64,000 bases of DNA from MSPOR6 sp964652195 (GCA_964652195.1 CAZZBB010000012.1:73058-137057), one strand, 5' to 3'. Shown: positions 38,572 to 48,301, counted from the first letter of the stretch. Numbers and translations: made by a program. The notes: generated from the sequence alone by a model not told the origin.

Positions 38572-39987
38572 CTATGGAAATATACCTAATTGCAAATAAG
38601 ATTGAGCAATTTTGTCAATAGCATTGATAAATGCTGCTGCTCTACAGTCAATTTCAGGTATCCCATATTGAAACCGGATTTCTCGTATCTCTTGATAGGC
38701 ATTTATCATTGTATCTTGAAGTCCAGAATTGACTAAATCTGTTTCATCTGCACCGTGTACTGACTTCCTTTCATTATCAGTAAACTGATAACCTGTTGCA
38801 TTTTCAACAGCCCGTAACATAGCATTGTATGTTCCCTCTTCAAAACGTTTACCAAGTCTTCCAAATCGAACATGAGATAGATTCCTGAGCCATTCGAAAT
38901 AGGATACTGTTACGCCTCCAGCGTTTAAATAGGTATCCGGGATGATTAATGCCTCCTTTTCTTTTAGTATGGTATGTGCTTTAAATGTTGTTGGTCCATT
39001 CGCGGCTTCTCCAATAATACGCGCCTTAATACGGGGTGCATTCTCTTCGGTTATCTGATTTTCTAAAGCTGCAGGGATTAGTATATCACATTCTAATTCT
39101 AAACATTCGTCCGGATTCTCAATATATATTGCGTCAGGGAAGTTACAGATTGTACCATTTTCTGTGCGGTAAACAGAGAGTTTCTCAATATCAATACCTT
39201 TTGGGTTATAAACAACCCCATCAATTTCGGATATTCCGATGATCACCGCATCCTTTTCGAACAGAAATTTGGCTGCATGGTAACCTACATTTCCAAATCC
39301 TTGAATTGCTACAGTCTTTCCTTGTATACCCGGTTCCAATCCAATTTGCTTCATATCATCAGCATAGCTACAAACCTCTTCCAAACCGAAAACAACTCCA
39401 CGACCAGTAGCCTCTTTTCTGCCTTCAATTCCATTTTGATCTATAGGCTTTCCTGTAACACATGCTATAGCATCCAGTTTGTCAGGTGACATTGTGATAT
39501 ATGTGTCAAATATCCACGCCATTTCGTTTTCACTTGTCCCGAAGTCTGGGGCTGGAACATCTACTCCCGGACCTATATAGTTCTTTTGAATCAACTCGTA
39601 TGTATAACGTCGAGTGATACGTTCCAATTCGGTATCTGAATACTCGTTTCTATCGAGTTGTATACCTCCCTTGGCTCCACCAAATGGAAGATCAACAAGA
39701 GCACATTTATAGGTCATTAAAGCGGCAAGTGCCATGATTTCATCTTCATTTACAAGAGTACTATAGCGGATTCCCCCTTTTGTTGGCAATTTATGGTGAC
39801 TATGTTCAGCACGCCATCCATGTAATGTCTCGATATCCCCATTATCGCGTTTGATGGGAAAGGTAAAATGACAAGAACTGTTACATATCTTGATCTGATC
39901 CAAAAGTCCTTGTGGATGATCTGTGAACTGGGCAGCATAGTCAAAATTCTCATTGACTTTCTGGAAAAAAGATAGGTTTTCTGCCAT
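38572..39987 (-). CDS. Glu/Leu/Phe/Val dehydrogenase (probable glutamate dehydrogenase)
   Basis: About 471 residues. The N-terminal dimerisation domain carries the catalytic and substrate lysines in PTKGGIRY and DLPFGGAKGG, then PAPDFGT. The NAD(P) Rossmann fold has QGFGNVG. Other landmarks are PAALENQIT and NAGGVTVSYFEW. It interconverts glutamate and 2-oxoglutarate plus ammonia. A frame extension to a GTG at 39996 exists, but the ATG at 39987 has AGGTG six bases upstream and is preferred. Confidence 0.93.
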   Translation of the reverse strand: MAENLSFFQKVNENFDYAAQFTDHPQGLLDQIKICNSSCHFTFPIKRDNGDIETLHGWRAEHSHHKLPTKGGIRYSTLVNEDEIMALAALMTYKCALVDLPFGGAKGGIQLDRNEYSDTELERITRRYTYELIQKNYIGPGVDVPAPDFGTSENEMAWIFDTYITMSPDKLDAIACVTGKPIDQNGIEGRKEATGRGVVFGLEEVCSYADDMKQIGLEPGIQGKTVAIQGFGNVGYHAAKFLFEKDAVIIGISEIDGVVYNPKGIDIEKLSVYRTENGTICNFPDAIYIENPDECLELECDILIPAALENQITEENAPRIKARIIGEAANGPTTFKAHTILKEKEALIIPDTYLNAGGVTVSYFEWLRNLSHVRFGRLGKRFEEGTYNAMLRAVENATGYQFTDNERKSVHGADETDLVNSGLQDTMINAYQEIREIRFQYGIPEIDCRAAAFINAIDKIAQSYLQLGIFP

Positions 39988-40086
39988 TTCTTTCACCTGA
40001 CAACTATATAAACATAATTGTTGAAACCCAATGAATTTGGATTATCTTATGATAAAATGCTCAAAGGATATGTATTACAAATGACA

Positions 40087-40959
40087 TTAACTTTGGCGTA
40101 TATATTTTTGTAATCTTGCGTCGGCTTGTACTTCACCCACATAAATGTCACCATAAGAATCTAACCAAATGCCGTGTGGACATGCCATAAATTCTCCGGG
40201 AACATCACTGCCACGTTCACTTGCCCATTGGGAAACAACTTCACCATCCAGAGTCATAATTGAGATCCGTTGACCAAGTTCAGCTATATATACCAAATCA
40301 TCCTCATCAATATAGATTGTATCAGGTTGCAATAGATCACCCCACTCCTCTATATATTCACCATCCAACGTAAAGAACTGTATACGATTATTCTCACGAT
40401 CAGCAACCATGAGTCGATTGCGAGGGTCAACTCTAACACAATGTGGTAGGTCGAACTCTCCGGGACCTGAACCGGGTTGTCCCCAGGATTTAATTAACTC
40501 ACCATCAGGTGAATACTTATGTATCCGAGAATTGCCGTATCCATCACTAACATACATCTCACCATCAGGACCGAGTGCAAAATCTGTAGGTAAATTGAAA
40601 GGCTCACCTTCCCCACCAGGTTGATCCATCGTGCCTAAAGTCATGAGCAATTCACCATCTGTTGTGAACTTTTGTACGACATGTGTTTCACGTTCTGTAC
40701 AGTAGATATGATCATTTTCATCTATATAAATTCCGTGTGCATCTTTGAGAATATCATCACCCCAGGATGTAAAGAAATTGCCATCTCTGTCAAATACGAC
40801 CATTGGATGTTCACTGCGACTGTAAACATAAACGCGATCTTGCGAATCAACCGCAACTGCAGGAATCCATCCAAATTCCCATCCTTCTGGTAATGACCAC
40901 CAATTCTCATGCACTGTATACTGATGTGTTCCTTGTCCAAAAATCATAAGTCTCTCCAT
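40087..40959 (-). CDS. NHL-repeat six-bladed beta-propeller protein
   Basis: The 290-residue protein consists of NHL repeats, each with a DxxxxxYVxD/E core: DSQDRVYVYSRSEHPM, DENDHIYCTERETHVV, GPDGEMYVSDGYGNSR, DPRNRLMVADRENNR. There is no signal peptide. Such propellers include peptidylglycine-amidating lyase-like and ligand-binding proteins; no catalytic assignment is possible. It lies about 100 bases upstream of the glutamate dehydrogenase gene on the same strand. Confidence 0.85.
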   Translation of the reverse strand: MERLMIFGQGTHQYTVHENWWSLPEGWEFGWIPAVAVDSQDRVYVYSRSEHPMVVFDRDGNFFTSWGDDILKDAHGIYIDENDHIYCTERETHVVQKFTTDGELLMTLGTMDQPGGEGEPFNLPTDFALGPDGEMYVSDGYGNSRIHKYSPDGELIKSWGQPGSGPGEFDLPHCVRVDPRNRLMVADRENNRIQFFTLDGEYIEEWGDLLQPDTIYIDEDDLVYIAELGQRISIMTLDGEVVSQWASERGSDVPGEFMACPHGIWLDSYGDIYVGEVQADARLQKYIRQS

Positions 40960-41055
40960 ATTTCAATTGAATTGTGTCATTTTAACAGATAGATAGCCAT
41001 ATATCAAGTTTTTTTCATTTCAGATACTCTTTGCAATCGTATCTGAAAGATAAGG

Positions 41056-41084
41056 TTGAAAATCGGCTTGGAATCTGATACAAT
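41056..41084 (+). promoter_or_regulatory. Sigma-70-type promoter candidate for hflX
   Basis: TTGAAA (41056-41061) and TACAAT (41079-41084) have a 17-base spacer, 58 bases before the hflX start. Each element matches consensus at five of six positions. Confidence 0.55.
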
Positions 41085-41142
41085 GTATCTTAGAAGACCG
41101 TAGATTCGTACTACTAATTAAAGAATTCCTCAAAGGATCTCT

Positions 41143-42459
41143 ATGCAAGAACTATATGATACACAACCTCCTGTTCCACCTTCACGAGCTATACTTGTAG
41201 GTGTGAAATTGCGAAATACCTTGATGCATGAAACTGAGGAATCCCTTCAGGAATTGCAGCAGTTAACCGAAACTGCGGGGATTGAAGTTGTATGTGAAAC
41301 AATTCAGCCACGAAATACACCGAATCCCAGATATTACATTGGTGAAGGTAAGGTTGAAGAATTAAAAGGGGTGGTAAAAGAACTTGAAGCGGATGTGATT
41401 ATTTTTGATGATGAACTATCTCCCGCTCAGACCCGCAATATTGAAAATGAACTTGATGTGGCAACACTTGACAGAACAGGTTTGATTCTACAAGTGTTTG
41501 CACAACGTGCGTTGACCAGTGAAGCGCGATTACAGGTGAGTTTGGCACAACTTGAGTATGCATTACCACGTCTTACACGGATGTGGACACACCTTTCCCG
41601 TATGGCAACTGGCGCTGGAGGTGGTGGTGCTGGATCCCTCCGTGGACCGGGTGAAACACAGTTGGAAATGGACAGACGTTGGATCCGAAAGCAGATTTCT
41701 CAGGTTAAAAAAGCGTTAGAAACGGTGGAAAAACGAAGGCAAGTCCAACGACAAAATCGTTCAGATAAGATCAAGGTGTCTCTTGTCGGCTATACAAACG
41801 CGGGGAAATCAACTCTTTTTAATACATTGACAGGAGAAAAGGTATTAGCGGAAGACAAACTGTTTGCTACATTGGATTCGACGACGCGTCGTGTCAGTCT
41901 ACCTGTAGGAAATCAAGATATTCTCCTGAGTGATACAGTCGGTTTTATCAAGAAGTTACCACACCAACTTGTAGCAGCTTTTAAAGCTACTTTGGAGGAG
42001 GTTGCAGAGGCAGATCTCTTGTTACACGTTGTTGATGTAAGCCACCCAGAGGCAGAAGCACAGATCGCTGCGGTGGATACAGTATTAACAGAATTAGAAG
42101 CATCTGATATTCCGATGGTGGTAGCATTGAATAAGATTGATCAGTTGGAGAAGGAAGATACATTACATATTCTAAAGAGTCGTTATCCAGATGCGTTGGC
42201 TATTTCAGCCCAACGTGGAGACGGCATTGAAGAGTTATTGGATTATTTGGCAGAACGCTTTTGTTCCAGTGGTGCTACATTATATCTGAATATTCCTTAT
42301 ACAGATGGCAAAAAGCTTGATATGTTGTATAAACATGGGACGGTGTTGGGTACGGATTATGCTGAGGATGGGGTGCATGTGAAGGCACGGTTACCCAGCC
42401 GGTATGTGAAATCGGTGTCTCAGTATTCAATATCCCCTGATCTTGTGCAGTGTGGATAA
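41143..42459 (+). CDS. hflX: Ribosome-associated GTPase HflX
   Basis: The 438-residue GTPase has an N-terminal HflX domain (PRYYIGEGKVEELK, DRTGLILQVFAQRA). A glycine-rich linker precedes GPGETQLEMDRR, and the G domain carries VGYTNAGKSTLFN, DTVGFIKKLPH and NKIDQ. HflX splits stalled or heat-stressed 70S ribosomes. A C-terminal domain of about 80 residues closes the protein. Confidence 0.96.
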   Translation: MQELYDTQPPVPPSRAILVGVKLRNTLMHETEESLQELQQLTETAGIEVVCETIQPRNTPNPRYYIGEGKVEELKGVVKELEADVIIFDDELSPAQTRNIENELDVATLDRTGLILQVFAQRALTSEARLQVSLAQLEYALPRLTRMWTHLSRMATGAGGGGAGSLRGPGETQLEMDRRWIRKQISQVKKALETVEKRRQVQRQNRSDKIKVSLVGYTNAGKSTLFNTLTGEKVLAEDKLFATLDSTTRRVSLPVGNQDILLSDTVGFIKKLPHQLVAAFKATLEEVAEADLLLHVVDVSHPEAEAQIAAVDTVLTELEASDIPMVVALNKIDQLEKEDTLHILKSRYPDALAISAQRGDGIEELLDYLAERFCSSGATLYLNIPYTDGKKLDMLYKHGTVLGTDYAEDGVHVKARLPSRYVKSVSQYSISPDLVQCG

Positions 42460-42536
42460 CAGCAAATAGGATATAAAGACAATCTTGAATCGCGCTACCT
42501 TGGAATAGAGTAATAGTTTTAAGGACAAACATATAA

Positions 42537-42791
42537 ATGGGTTGGTTAGACAAGATTGATATTGGACACGACCTTCAGATTTGTCCAGATTGTAATCGTG
42601 GGTATGAGGTGCTTAATCAGTTTTTAGGAGAAGCAAAAGAAAATCAGGTTGAATTGATTGATAGGGTATTTAACGACACGTATTATATTGAACTTCGGTG
42701 TCCACAATGTCTTGAAACACGATACCTGTCTATAGAATCATTGACACCAAACCAGTTCTATAATGAAAAGGAGAAAGTTGATAGAAAATGA
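42537..42791 (+). CDS. Small zinc-ribbon protein
   Basis: The 84-residue protein has two Cys pairs, CPDC (about 17-20) and CPQC (about 56-59), suggesting one bound zinc. No family is recognised. AAGGA upstream of the ATG supports it. Its TGA stop overlaps the ATG of the next gene (ATGA), so the two are translationally coupled. It may assist or regulate the TIM-barrel enzyme, but that is inference. Confidence 0.75.
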   Translation: MGWLDKIDIGHDLQICPDCNRGYEVLNQFLGEAKENQVELIDRVFNDTYYIELRCPQCLETRYLSIESLTPNQFYNEKEKVDRK

Positions 42792-43579
42792 AGATAGGTG
42801 TTACCCAAATAATACTCGGTGGAATGTCCTTAGACGATACACTTTCATTGTGCCAAGACGCAGGCTACGATGCGGTTGAGCTTACTTTTGGTGAGGGTCA
42901 GGATACGGACATTAATATGAGTGATGATGAACTCAAAGGTATCGCATCAAAATGTGCTGATGCAGGTGTTGAGATTAGTAGTATCACAGCAGGCTATAAG
43001 GATCGTGGAAGTTTGTTAAGTCTTGATGCTGAAACCCGTCAAAGAGGTGTACGTTCTTTGGCTCGTGGTTTAGAGGTAGCTGGAGCACTCGGCGTTGGCG
43101 GGATTTTACTTCATCCAGGACAACTATCTGTTGAAGGAACATACCAAGAGGTATGGGACAACCTTGTTGGACATCTAAAAGATCTTGCCCCATCTGCAGA
43201 ATCACACAAAGTCGCAATCGGTTTAGAGAATGTATGGAACAAGTTCCTATTGAGTCCAAAGGAAATGCGTGATATTGTCGATGAAGTGGGTAGCGACTGG
43301 GTTGGTACTTATCTTGATACGGCTAATATGATGGCATACGGTTATCCTGAACATTGGATTCGTGAACTTGGTTCTCGTATTAAGTGTGTCCACTTCAAAG
43401 ATTTTTCTCGTGGCTCACATCAATTTACCAATCTCTTAGATGGGGATACAGATTGGGCAGCAGTGATGGAAGCGTTCCGTGCTGTTGGATATGATGGTTA
43501 TGTGATTCATGAAGTAGGCGGGGATAGAGATGCACAAATTGACCTTGCCGAACGGATGCGTAAAATAGTGGCGATGTAA
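42788..43579 (+). CDS. Sugar phosphate isomerase/epimerase-like TIM barrel
   Basis: The 263-residue protein belongs to the AP-endonuclease-2/xylose-isomerase-like TIM barrel family. The metal ligands are recognisable: Glu in GLENVWNKF, Asp in YLDTANMMAYG, His in CVHFKDFSRG and Glu in IHEVGG. Relatives epimerise or isomerise sugars and inositol derivatives. The specific substrate is unknown. Confidence 0.85.
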   Translation: MKIGVTQIILGGMSLDDTLSLCQDAGYDAVELTFGEGQDTDINMSDDELKGIASKCADAGVEISSITAGYKDRGSLLSLDAETRQRGVRSLARGLEVAGALGVGGILLHPGQLSVEGTYQEVWDNLVGHLKDLAPSAESHKVAIGLENVWNKFLLSPKEMRDIVDEVGSDWVGTYLDTANMMAYGYPEHWIRELGSRIKCVHFKDFSRGSHQFTNLLDGDTDWAAVMEAFRAVGYDGYVIHEVGGDRDAQIDLAERMRKIVAM

Positions 43580-43594
43580 AGAATTTAATGAGAA

Positions 43595-43616
43595 GGCGAT
43601 GGTTCATACCATCGCC
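43595..43616. terminator. Bidirectional hairpin between TIM-barrel gene and tRNA-Leu
   Basis: GGCGATGGT (43595-43603) pairs with ACCATCGCC (43608-43616) around TCAT. It follows the stop of the plus-strand gene by 15 bases and lies just past the 3' end of the minus-strand tRNA, so it can serve both. There is no clear T-run. Confidence 0.55.
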
Positions 43617-43619
43617 AGA

Positions 43620-43704
43620 TGCCGGAGGTCGGACTCGAACCGACATGGACACAGGGTCCGCTGGATTTTGAATCCAGTGCGTCTACCAGTTTCACCACTC
43701 CGGC
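43620..43704 (-). tRNA. tRNA-Leu (anticodon CAA)
   Basis: The minus strand folds as a class II tRNA. The acceptor stem is GCCGGAG/CTCCGGC with discriminator A. The D arm carries GGTGAAACTGGTAGACGC. The anticodon stem CTGGA/TCCAG encloses the loop TTCAAAA, giving anticodon CAA. A long variable arm (GCGGACCCTGTGTCC region) and the T arm GTCGGTTCGAGTCCGAC follow. CCA is not encoded. Confidence 0.95.
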
Positions 43705-43872
43705 TTTTTAAAATACTTCAATAAAAAACAGCACGTTTCTGAACTTCTATAGTGATATATAAAACACTATGCGTTGTGCAACAACAATTGTGACAAAGCC
43801 TGAAATCCTGTTAAATTGCTAAGATTTCAACCCTTAAATACTACTATATTATCGGAGAAAAGTCAACAAATT

Positions 43873-44745
43873 ATGGCTAACAGAAAGAAAGGTCTTGGAT
43901 CAGAAAGTACACTGCAACGAATAACGACTTTGGTAATCGCTTTTCTATCACAGCTGCGTGAAAAAGAGACATGGCAGGCATTGACGCGTTGGATTTTTTG
44001 GCGTGTTTTACCAAAACGTCGTCGAATAATGAAATTGAAACGGGAACTGAAACCGCTTTCTGAAAATGCTGCACCTGAAACGCATGCTCTACGTGATGAA
44101 GTCTTTTTAAAGAGTTGCTTAGAAGTACAAAAGTTAGAAGACCAAGAAATTTTGCTGGAAATCCTCAATAATGTAGAACAACCCCTTGGATTAGAACAAA
44201 TATTCTTCTCGTCATTGTACCCAATCTTAATAAAGCGTGATTTTGCAGCGATTCCAATTTTTACAGAGAACCCGCATCGTTTAGAAGTGGAGATAGGTTA
44301 TCTTGGACACAATGAAGACTACTTTTTCTGGGTATTCGAAATTGATAATAATAGAAGGATGTCTCTAAAGACGGGACTTGATGTTCGAGAAGCACAACGG
44401 GATGATAAACGATACGTCATATATACCTTGGGATGTACTGGTCTTGTAGAAACCGATTTTGCTGAGTATGCAGAACAGTGGCTGCTTAATACGCCACGCT
44501 TAGCTGTTGCGCTACCACTTTTAGCGACGGCTTATGCTGAGCAGTGGATACTTAATGTTCGAATCTATTTTAGCCATATTCTGAAAGATCTGAAAAAGCG
44601 GAATTATAAGGTTACAGCAGAGGCAATACCTGATTTTGAACGGGAGCGGTTGTCAATTTTACGCCGGCTTTCCCTTGTTCAGCTAAGAAGACGTCAATTT
44701 CTGTCCGGACGCCGAAATCGGGCAGGTATATACCGGGTTCGATAG
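43873..44745 (+). CDS. Hypothetical protein, no family recognised
   Basis: A 290-residue protein, basic at both ends, with no signal peptide. The central region contains HRLEVEIGYLGHNEDYFFWVF split by charged turns. A hydrophobic helix pair near LAVALPLLATAYAEQWIL could be membrane-associated. The ATG at 43873 is chosen over an upstream TTG (43816), although GGAG lies rather far upstream of it. Its last 44 codons overlap the end of the convergent peptidase gene by 134 bases, a large overlap suggesting that the original stop was lost. Confidence 0.6.
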   Translation: MANRKKGLGSESTLQRITTLVIAFLSQLREKETWQALTRWIFWRVLPKRRRIMKLKRELKPLSENAAPETHALRDEVFLKSCLEVQKLEDQEILLEILNNVEQPLGLEQIFFSSLYPILIKRDFAAIPIFTENPHRLEVEIGYLGHNEDYFFWVFEIDNNRRMSLKTGLDVREAQRDDKRYVIYTLGCTGLVETDFAEYAEQWLLNTPRLAVALPLLATAYAEQWILNVRIYFSHILKDLKKRNYKVTAEAIPDFERERLSILRRLSLVQLRRRQFLSGRRNRAGIYRVR

Positions 44746-45793
44746 AAAAACAAACACCTTGTATAAGAATACGTTCATCTCGTGTTTCCAAGTTATCCAA
44801 ATTCGCTCCATTCCCATGAATGACAGTTCCGATGTTGTGTCCAGTTCTGTGAATAAAGTATTCTCCATATCCTTTTTCTATAATATAACCTCGAACACAG
44901 TCGTCAACAGCATATCCAGGAATTGGTTCGTTTGCTTCCCATTTTTCTTGTATAAATGACACAGCCCTATCCCTTGCTTCCCGGACAATTTCAAATATCT
45001 TAACATACTTATCAGGAACACGACTTCCCGCATAAGCGACCCAGGTGGTATCAGCGAAAACTGCATCAGAATCTTTCTGTTTTGCCCATAGATCAATTAA
45101 AATAAAATCATTAGGTTGTATTCGTTCGGTGATTGTAACGGAAGGTGCGTAATGGGGATCAGCACTATTGGCATTGACAGCAACTATGGGAGGATGATTG
45201 GTAACCAACTCCATTTGATCAAACTGGTGCATAATCTGTTGCTGAACTTCATACTCGGTTATATTATTTCCCGCTTTGAGTTGGTCTCCAATCCACTTAA
45301 ATGCGTAATCCTTTGCTTGTAAAACTAAATGTGCGGATTTTTGATGACCGAGAAATTGTTCTTCACTAAGTCGTGCTTCTATATATTGTGCAAGTTCTGC
45401 AGATGAATGAATTTCAACTCCAAAATTGCGAACCCATTCCAATGTTCCCGCATCTACACGTGATATGTAAGGGATTGCAGCATTTGGCGAATATTCCATC
45501 GCAACAGATTTCACTTTGTTGAGAAGGGATTGCATTTCTTTATTGAGTTCTTGCCATCCAGCATATAGAGAGACTTTTCCCGGCACGTCAGTAAAATTTG
45601 ATGTTTCGATTTTATGGATTAACCAGTGTGGTTCGTCTTGTGGAGTAATAAGACAGTACCACCTTCGCGTAATATTTTTTTCAGTTAAGCCAGCAGCATT
45701 TTGTGATATAGGATTGATACCACGGAAGTCGTAGAGAAGCCATGCTTCAATTTCCAATTCAGTTAATGCGAATTGTATTTCTGATAAATTCAT
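44612..45793 (-). CDS. M24-family Xaa-Pro aminopeptidase-like protein
   Basis: The 393-residue protein has a creatinase-like N-terminal domain and a pita-bread M24 domain. Metal-ligand landmarks are IDLWAKQKDSDAVFADTTW, HRTGHNIGTVIHG, FSIEPGIYLP and GVRTEIDVFL. These contain the expected His and Glu ligands. The usual Asp ligand pair is less clear: the DxWG-like segment reads DLWAKQ and then FADTTW. It would cleave the residue before proline in peptides, or be a catalytically altered relative. It converges with the hypothetical gene at 43873. Confidence 0.88.
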   Translation of the reverse strand: MNLSEIQFALTELEIEAWLLYDFRGINPISQNAAGLTEKNITRRWYCLITPQDEPHWLIHKIETSNFTDVPGKVSLYAGWQELNKEMQSLLNKVKSVAMEYSPNAAIPYISRVDAGTLEWVRNFGVEIHSSAELAQYIEARLSEEQFLGHQKSAHLVLQAKDYAFKWIGDQLKAGNNITEYEVQQQIMHQFDQMELVTNHPPIVAVNANSADPHYAPSVTITERIQPNDFILIDLWAKQKDSDAVFADTTWVAYAGSRVPDKYVKIFEIVREARDRAVSFIQEKWEANEPIPGYAVDDCVRGYIIEKGYGEYFIHRTGHNIGTVIHGNGANLDNLETRDERILIQGVCFSIEPGIYLPDFGVRTEIDVFLAEQGKAGVKLTTAPVQNQVLPLL

Positions 45794-45990
45794 TTCTTGG
45801 TATTATAGGACTATCTTTAAACTATTGTAGTTACTATAATAGCAGCATGGTTAGATCGTGTCAAAAGATTGATGACAATGATAAGGAATCCCCCTGTTGG
45901 GCTCTTGGTGTTCATATGATGTGAATAGGATGAGTTTATATGTTCTTTCCGATTTTCAAAAAATAAAGTACGTATTGTAGGAGAATACCA

Positions 45991-46290
45991 ATGGATATAC
46001 AAAGCTTCATGACGCAGTTCATTAATTTTATACCACAAGTTGTAATAGGATTTTGGTCAATGCTAATATTAGTTTTAACAGTTATAGTACACATTGTGTT
46101 TGGATATGGTGTTTATGTCGATGCATTACGATTGTTAAAAAGAGGAAGACGACTTTTCTTTGTAAATTCCAGAATTTGGTTCTTTGCCACCCTCGTTGGT
46201 GGTGTATTTGTCGCAGGAATCTATTGGGTGTTACATCATTCCCGTCTAAATCCATCAATTTTATTACAGCAGATACAAAATGATGAATAA
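45991..46290 (+). CDS. Small membrane protein, two transmembrane helices
   Basis: The 99-residue protein has hydrophobic helices at about 17-42 and 63-84, separated by a basic loop (RLLKRGRRLF). No family is recognised. TAGGAG nine bases before the ATG and a terminator after the stop support a real gene. Confidence 0.7.
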   Translation: MDIQSFMTQFINFIPQVVIGFWSMLILVLTVIVHIVFGYGVYVDALRLLKRGRRLFFVNSRIWFFATLVGGVFVAGIYWVLHHSRLNPSILLQQIQNDE

Positions 46291-46328
46291 GACAATCAAA
46301 TAGAAGTATAATCTATAGAAAAACAAGA

Positions 46329-46359
46329 AGAACCCGTAATATCAATAGTTACGGGTTCT
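46329..46359. terminator. Bidirectional terminator between convergent genes
   Basis: AGAACCCGTAA (46329-46339) pairs perfectly with TTACGGGTTCT (46349-46359) around a 9-base loop. It lies between the small membrane protein and the ThuA-like gene. Confidence 0.7.
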
Positions 46360-46382
46360 CTAATGTAAATAATCCAGACAGA

Positions 46383-47243
46383 TTATTCAAATGTAGCCTT
46401 TAATCTACTCCACTTGGTCGTCAATTTCCCTTTCGGTTGAACAGATAGGAAAGCAGAATTATCCGCAAGGTAATTCAGTATATTCTTAGTGAGCATTCTG
46501 AGGTTATCACTTTCTTTTGATTTATTATCTGTATAGACACCATTGTGGTGGCCAAGGGTGATTATTTTCCCATCCTGTACATCATACTCAACTAAAGGAC
46601 GTTCACCTGCTCCCGCTCCTCCACCACGTGTTTTTGTACCAAGTATTGTTCCAGTGGGATCTTTTGCAGCGAAGTTATGAAAGTCTGAGGTGAATCCACC
46701 TTGGTCCATACTTGTAAGAAATATAGGTTCATTTGTATCAAAACCTTTGAAAATAGGATGGTTTTTAGCTTCAGCTGTTGGTTTTATTCCAATTGGTGGT
46801 GGTCCCTTGCCAATGGGTTGAAAGACTCTCGGATTACCACCTTTTTCGACGCCAAGATCTGCGACGTATCGGAGTCCTACAGCGGAAAGGAAGATACCCC
46901 CACCTGATTCAATATAGTCGAGAATTGCTTTCTTAGTTCCATCCGATAGAAATGCGTCAGGTAATTTATTCGATTTTGTGTGTATGAGCCATACAACAGC
47001 GTATTGATCTAATTTCAATGCAACTCCTGCGTTATTCTTAAATGTACCATTATCATTTGCAATTAACTTTGCCGTCTGATAGTTTTCATCTGCCCAATTG
47101 TAAGCTGCTTCTTCAACTTCATGGGGTTCGTCACCGGAGGTTAAGAAACCAACAGTGATTTCAGATGTATATACTGGTAGAACGAATATTACGGATAATA
47201 ATATCGTTAAAATCAAAAATTGACATATTAATTTAAATCTCAT
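46383..47243 (-). CDS. Secreted ThuA-like (class I GATase fold) protein with C-terminal KLTT-W tail
   Basis: The 286-residue protein has a signal peptide (about 5-26, ending VYTS). Its domain resembles ThuA/GATase1-like proteins: VVWLIHTKSNKLPDAFL, YIESGGGIFLSAVG, GKIITLGHHNGVYTD. Family members act on or bind carbohydrates, and the true catalytic residues are uncertain. The last 20 residues read LSVQPKGKLTTKWSRLKATF and match the tails of the three LamG proteins in this window. It is divergent from the first LamG gene. Confidence 0.7.
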   Translation of the reverse strand: MRFKLICQFLILTILLSVIFVLPVYTSEITVGFLTSGDEPHEVEEAAYNWADENYQTAKLIANDNGTFKNNAGVALKLDQYAVVWLIHTKSNKLPDAFLSDGTKKAILDYIESGGGIFLSAVGLRYVADLGVEKGGNPRVFQPIGKGPPPIGIKPTAEAKNHPIFKGFDTNEPIFLTSMDQGGFTSDFHNFAAKDPTGTILGTKTRGGGAGAGERPLVEYDVQDGKIITLGHHNGVYTDNKSKESDNLRMLTKNILNYLADNSAFLSVQPKGKLTTKWSRLKATFE

Positions 47244-47333
47244 AGTTCAATTCTCCTAAAATTTTTTTATATATTAACATAGGTATATTAAGAATATCAA
47301 TTTGAATACAGACATTTCAATCTACCAAGTTAG

Positions 47334-47361
47334 TTGACAAAATATGTTAATGTGTTATCAT
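47334..47361 (+). promoter_or_regulatory. Strong sigma-70-type promoter for the first LamG gene
   Basis: TTGACA (47334-47339, full consensus) and TATCAT (47356-47361, five of six) are separated by 16 bases. This leaves a 130-base leader before the ATG at 47491. Confidence 0.6.
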
Positions 47362-47490
47362 ATTTAAGATAAAGAGGTTCAATTTGCATCTGTTCTTGGG
47401 TTTATAACCCCAGATCTTTATAAATAGAATCAATTTAAAACTATTAATTCTCATTTCTTGATGAAATTAATCAATATATTAAGGTGAAAT

Positions 47491-48276
47491 ATGTATATAA
47501 AATTGATAAGATTCTTCTGTATCTGTGCTGCTATAATTGTATTTATGGTAACAGGTATGATTTCTATTGAAGCACAAGTGAATGATCCAACGCTTTCAGT
47601 ATATTATAATTTCGATGAAGATGGTGGAACAGTAAAAGACAATTCACTTAATGGAAACCATGGTACAATTGATGGGGATGTCAATCGAGAAGAAGGTGTT
47701 TATGGAAATGCTATTGTTTTGGAAAACCAATCATGGATTGATATGAATGGCCCAGAATTTAAGAATGGTCCAGTTGATGGTTTCACGATTGCTGTATGGG
47801 TCAACCATTCAGGTTCAAGTGATCCTCAAACATTACTTGATGCGATTGGTACAGATCATGGAAGTGGTCTATTCCATATGGAAATTCGGACAGGTGGTTT
47901 CAGATTTTTCCATCGTGATGGATCAAACACAGCAGTCTTTAATATCAATCCGGGTCCAGTCATAGAAGCGAATAAGTGGGTTCACTTTGCTGGAACTTAT
48001 GATAGTGATTCAGGAGATATTAGGACTTATATTAATGGAGAAGAAACTCACTCAGGTACCGGATCCGGTAAATGTTCTGATAATTGGGGTGTGACTGCAG
48101 GAATTGGTCATCATAAGAATGGTCGTTGGTTCGATGGACGTTTGGATGAGTATTATATATTTGGACGTGCGTTACCAGAAAATGAAATATCAGAAGTGAT
48201 GAATGGCGCACTTTTAGCAGTTGAACCTTCAGATAAGTTGACTACAACTTGGGGGAACATTAAGTCTCATAGGTAG
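47491..48276 (+). CDS. Secreted LamG (concanavalin-like) protein, tandem copy 1
   Basis: The 261-residue protein has a signal peptide (about 7-28). A LamG/laminin-G-3 jelly roll follows (about 35-240: YYNFDEDGGTVKDNSLNGN, FTIAVWVNHSG, HFAGTYDSDSGDIRTYING, GRLDEYYIFGRAL). Such domains bind glycans. It ends with AVEPSDKLTTTWGNIKSHR, the tail shared with three other secreted proteins here. The next gene is a close paralogue. Confidence 0.88.
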   Translation: MYIKLIRFFCICAAIIVFMVTGMISIEAQVNDPTLSVYYNFDEDGGTVKDNSLNGNHGTIDGDVNREEGVYGNAIVLENQSWIDMNGPEFKNGPVDGFTIAVWVNHSGSSDPQTLLDAIGTDHGSGLFHMEIRTGGFRFFHRDGSNTAVFNINPGPVIEANKWVHFAGTYDSDSGDIRTYINGEETHSGTGSGKCSDNWGVTAGIGHHKNGRWFDGRLDEYYIFGRALPENEISEVMNGALLAVEPSDKLTTTWGNIKSHR

Positions 48277-48301
48277 CGAATAGTTTCAAGTATTCAAAAT
48301 T

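Noticed and set aside
43620..43704. Integration site at tRNA-Leu
   Set aside because: No integrase gene or direct repeat of the tRNA 3' end was found on either side.
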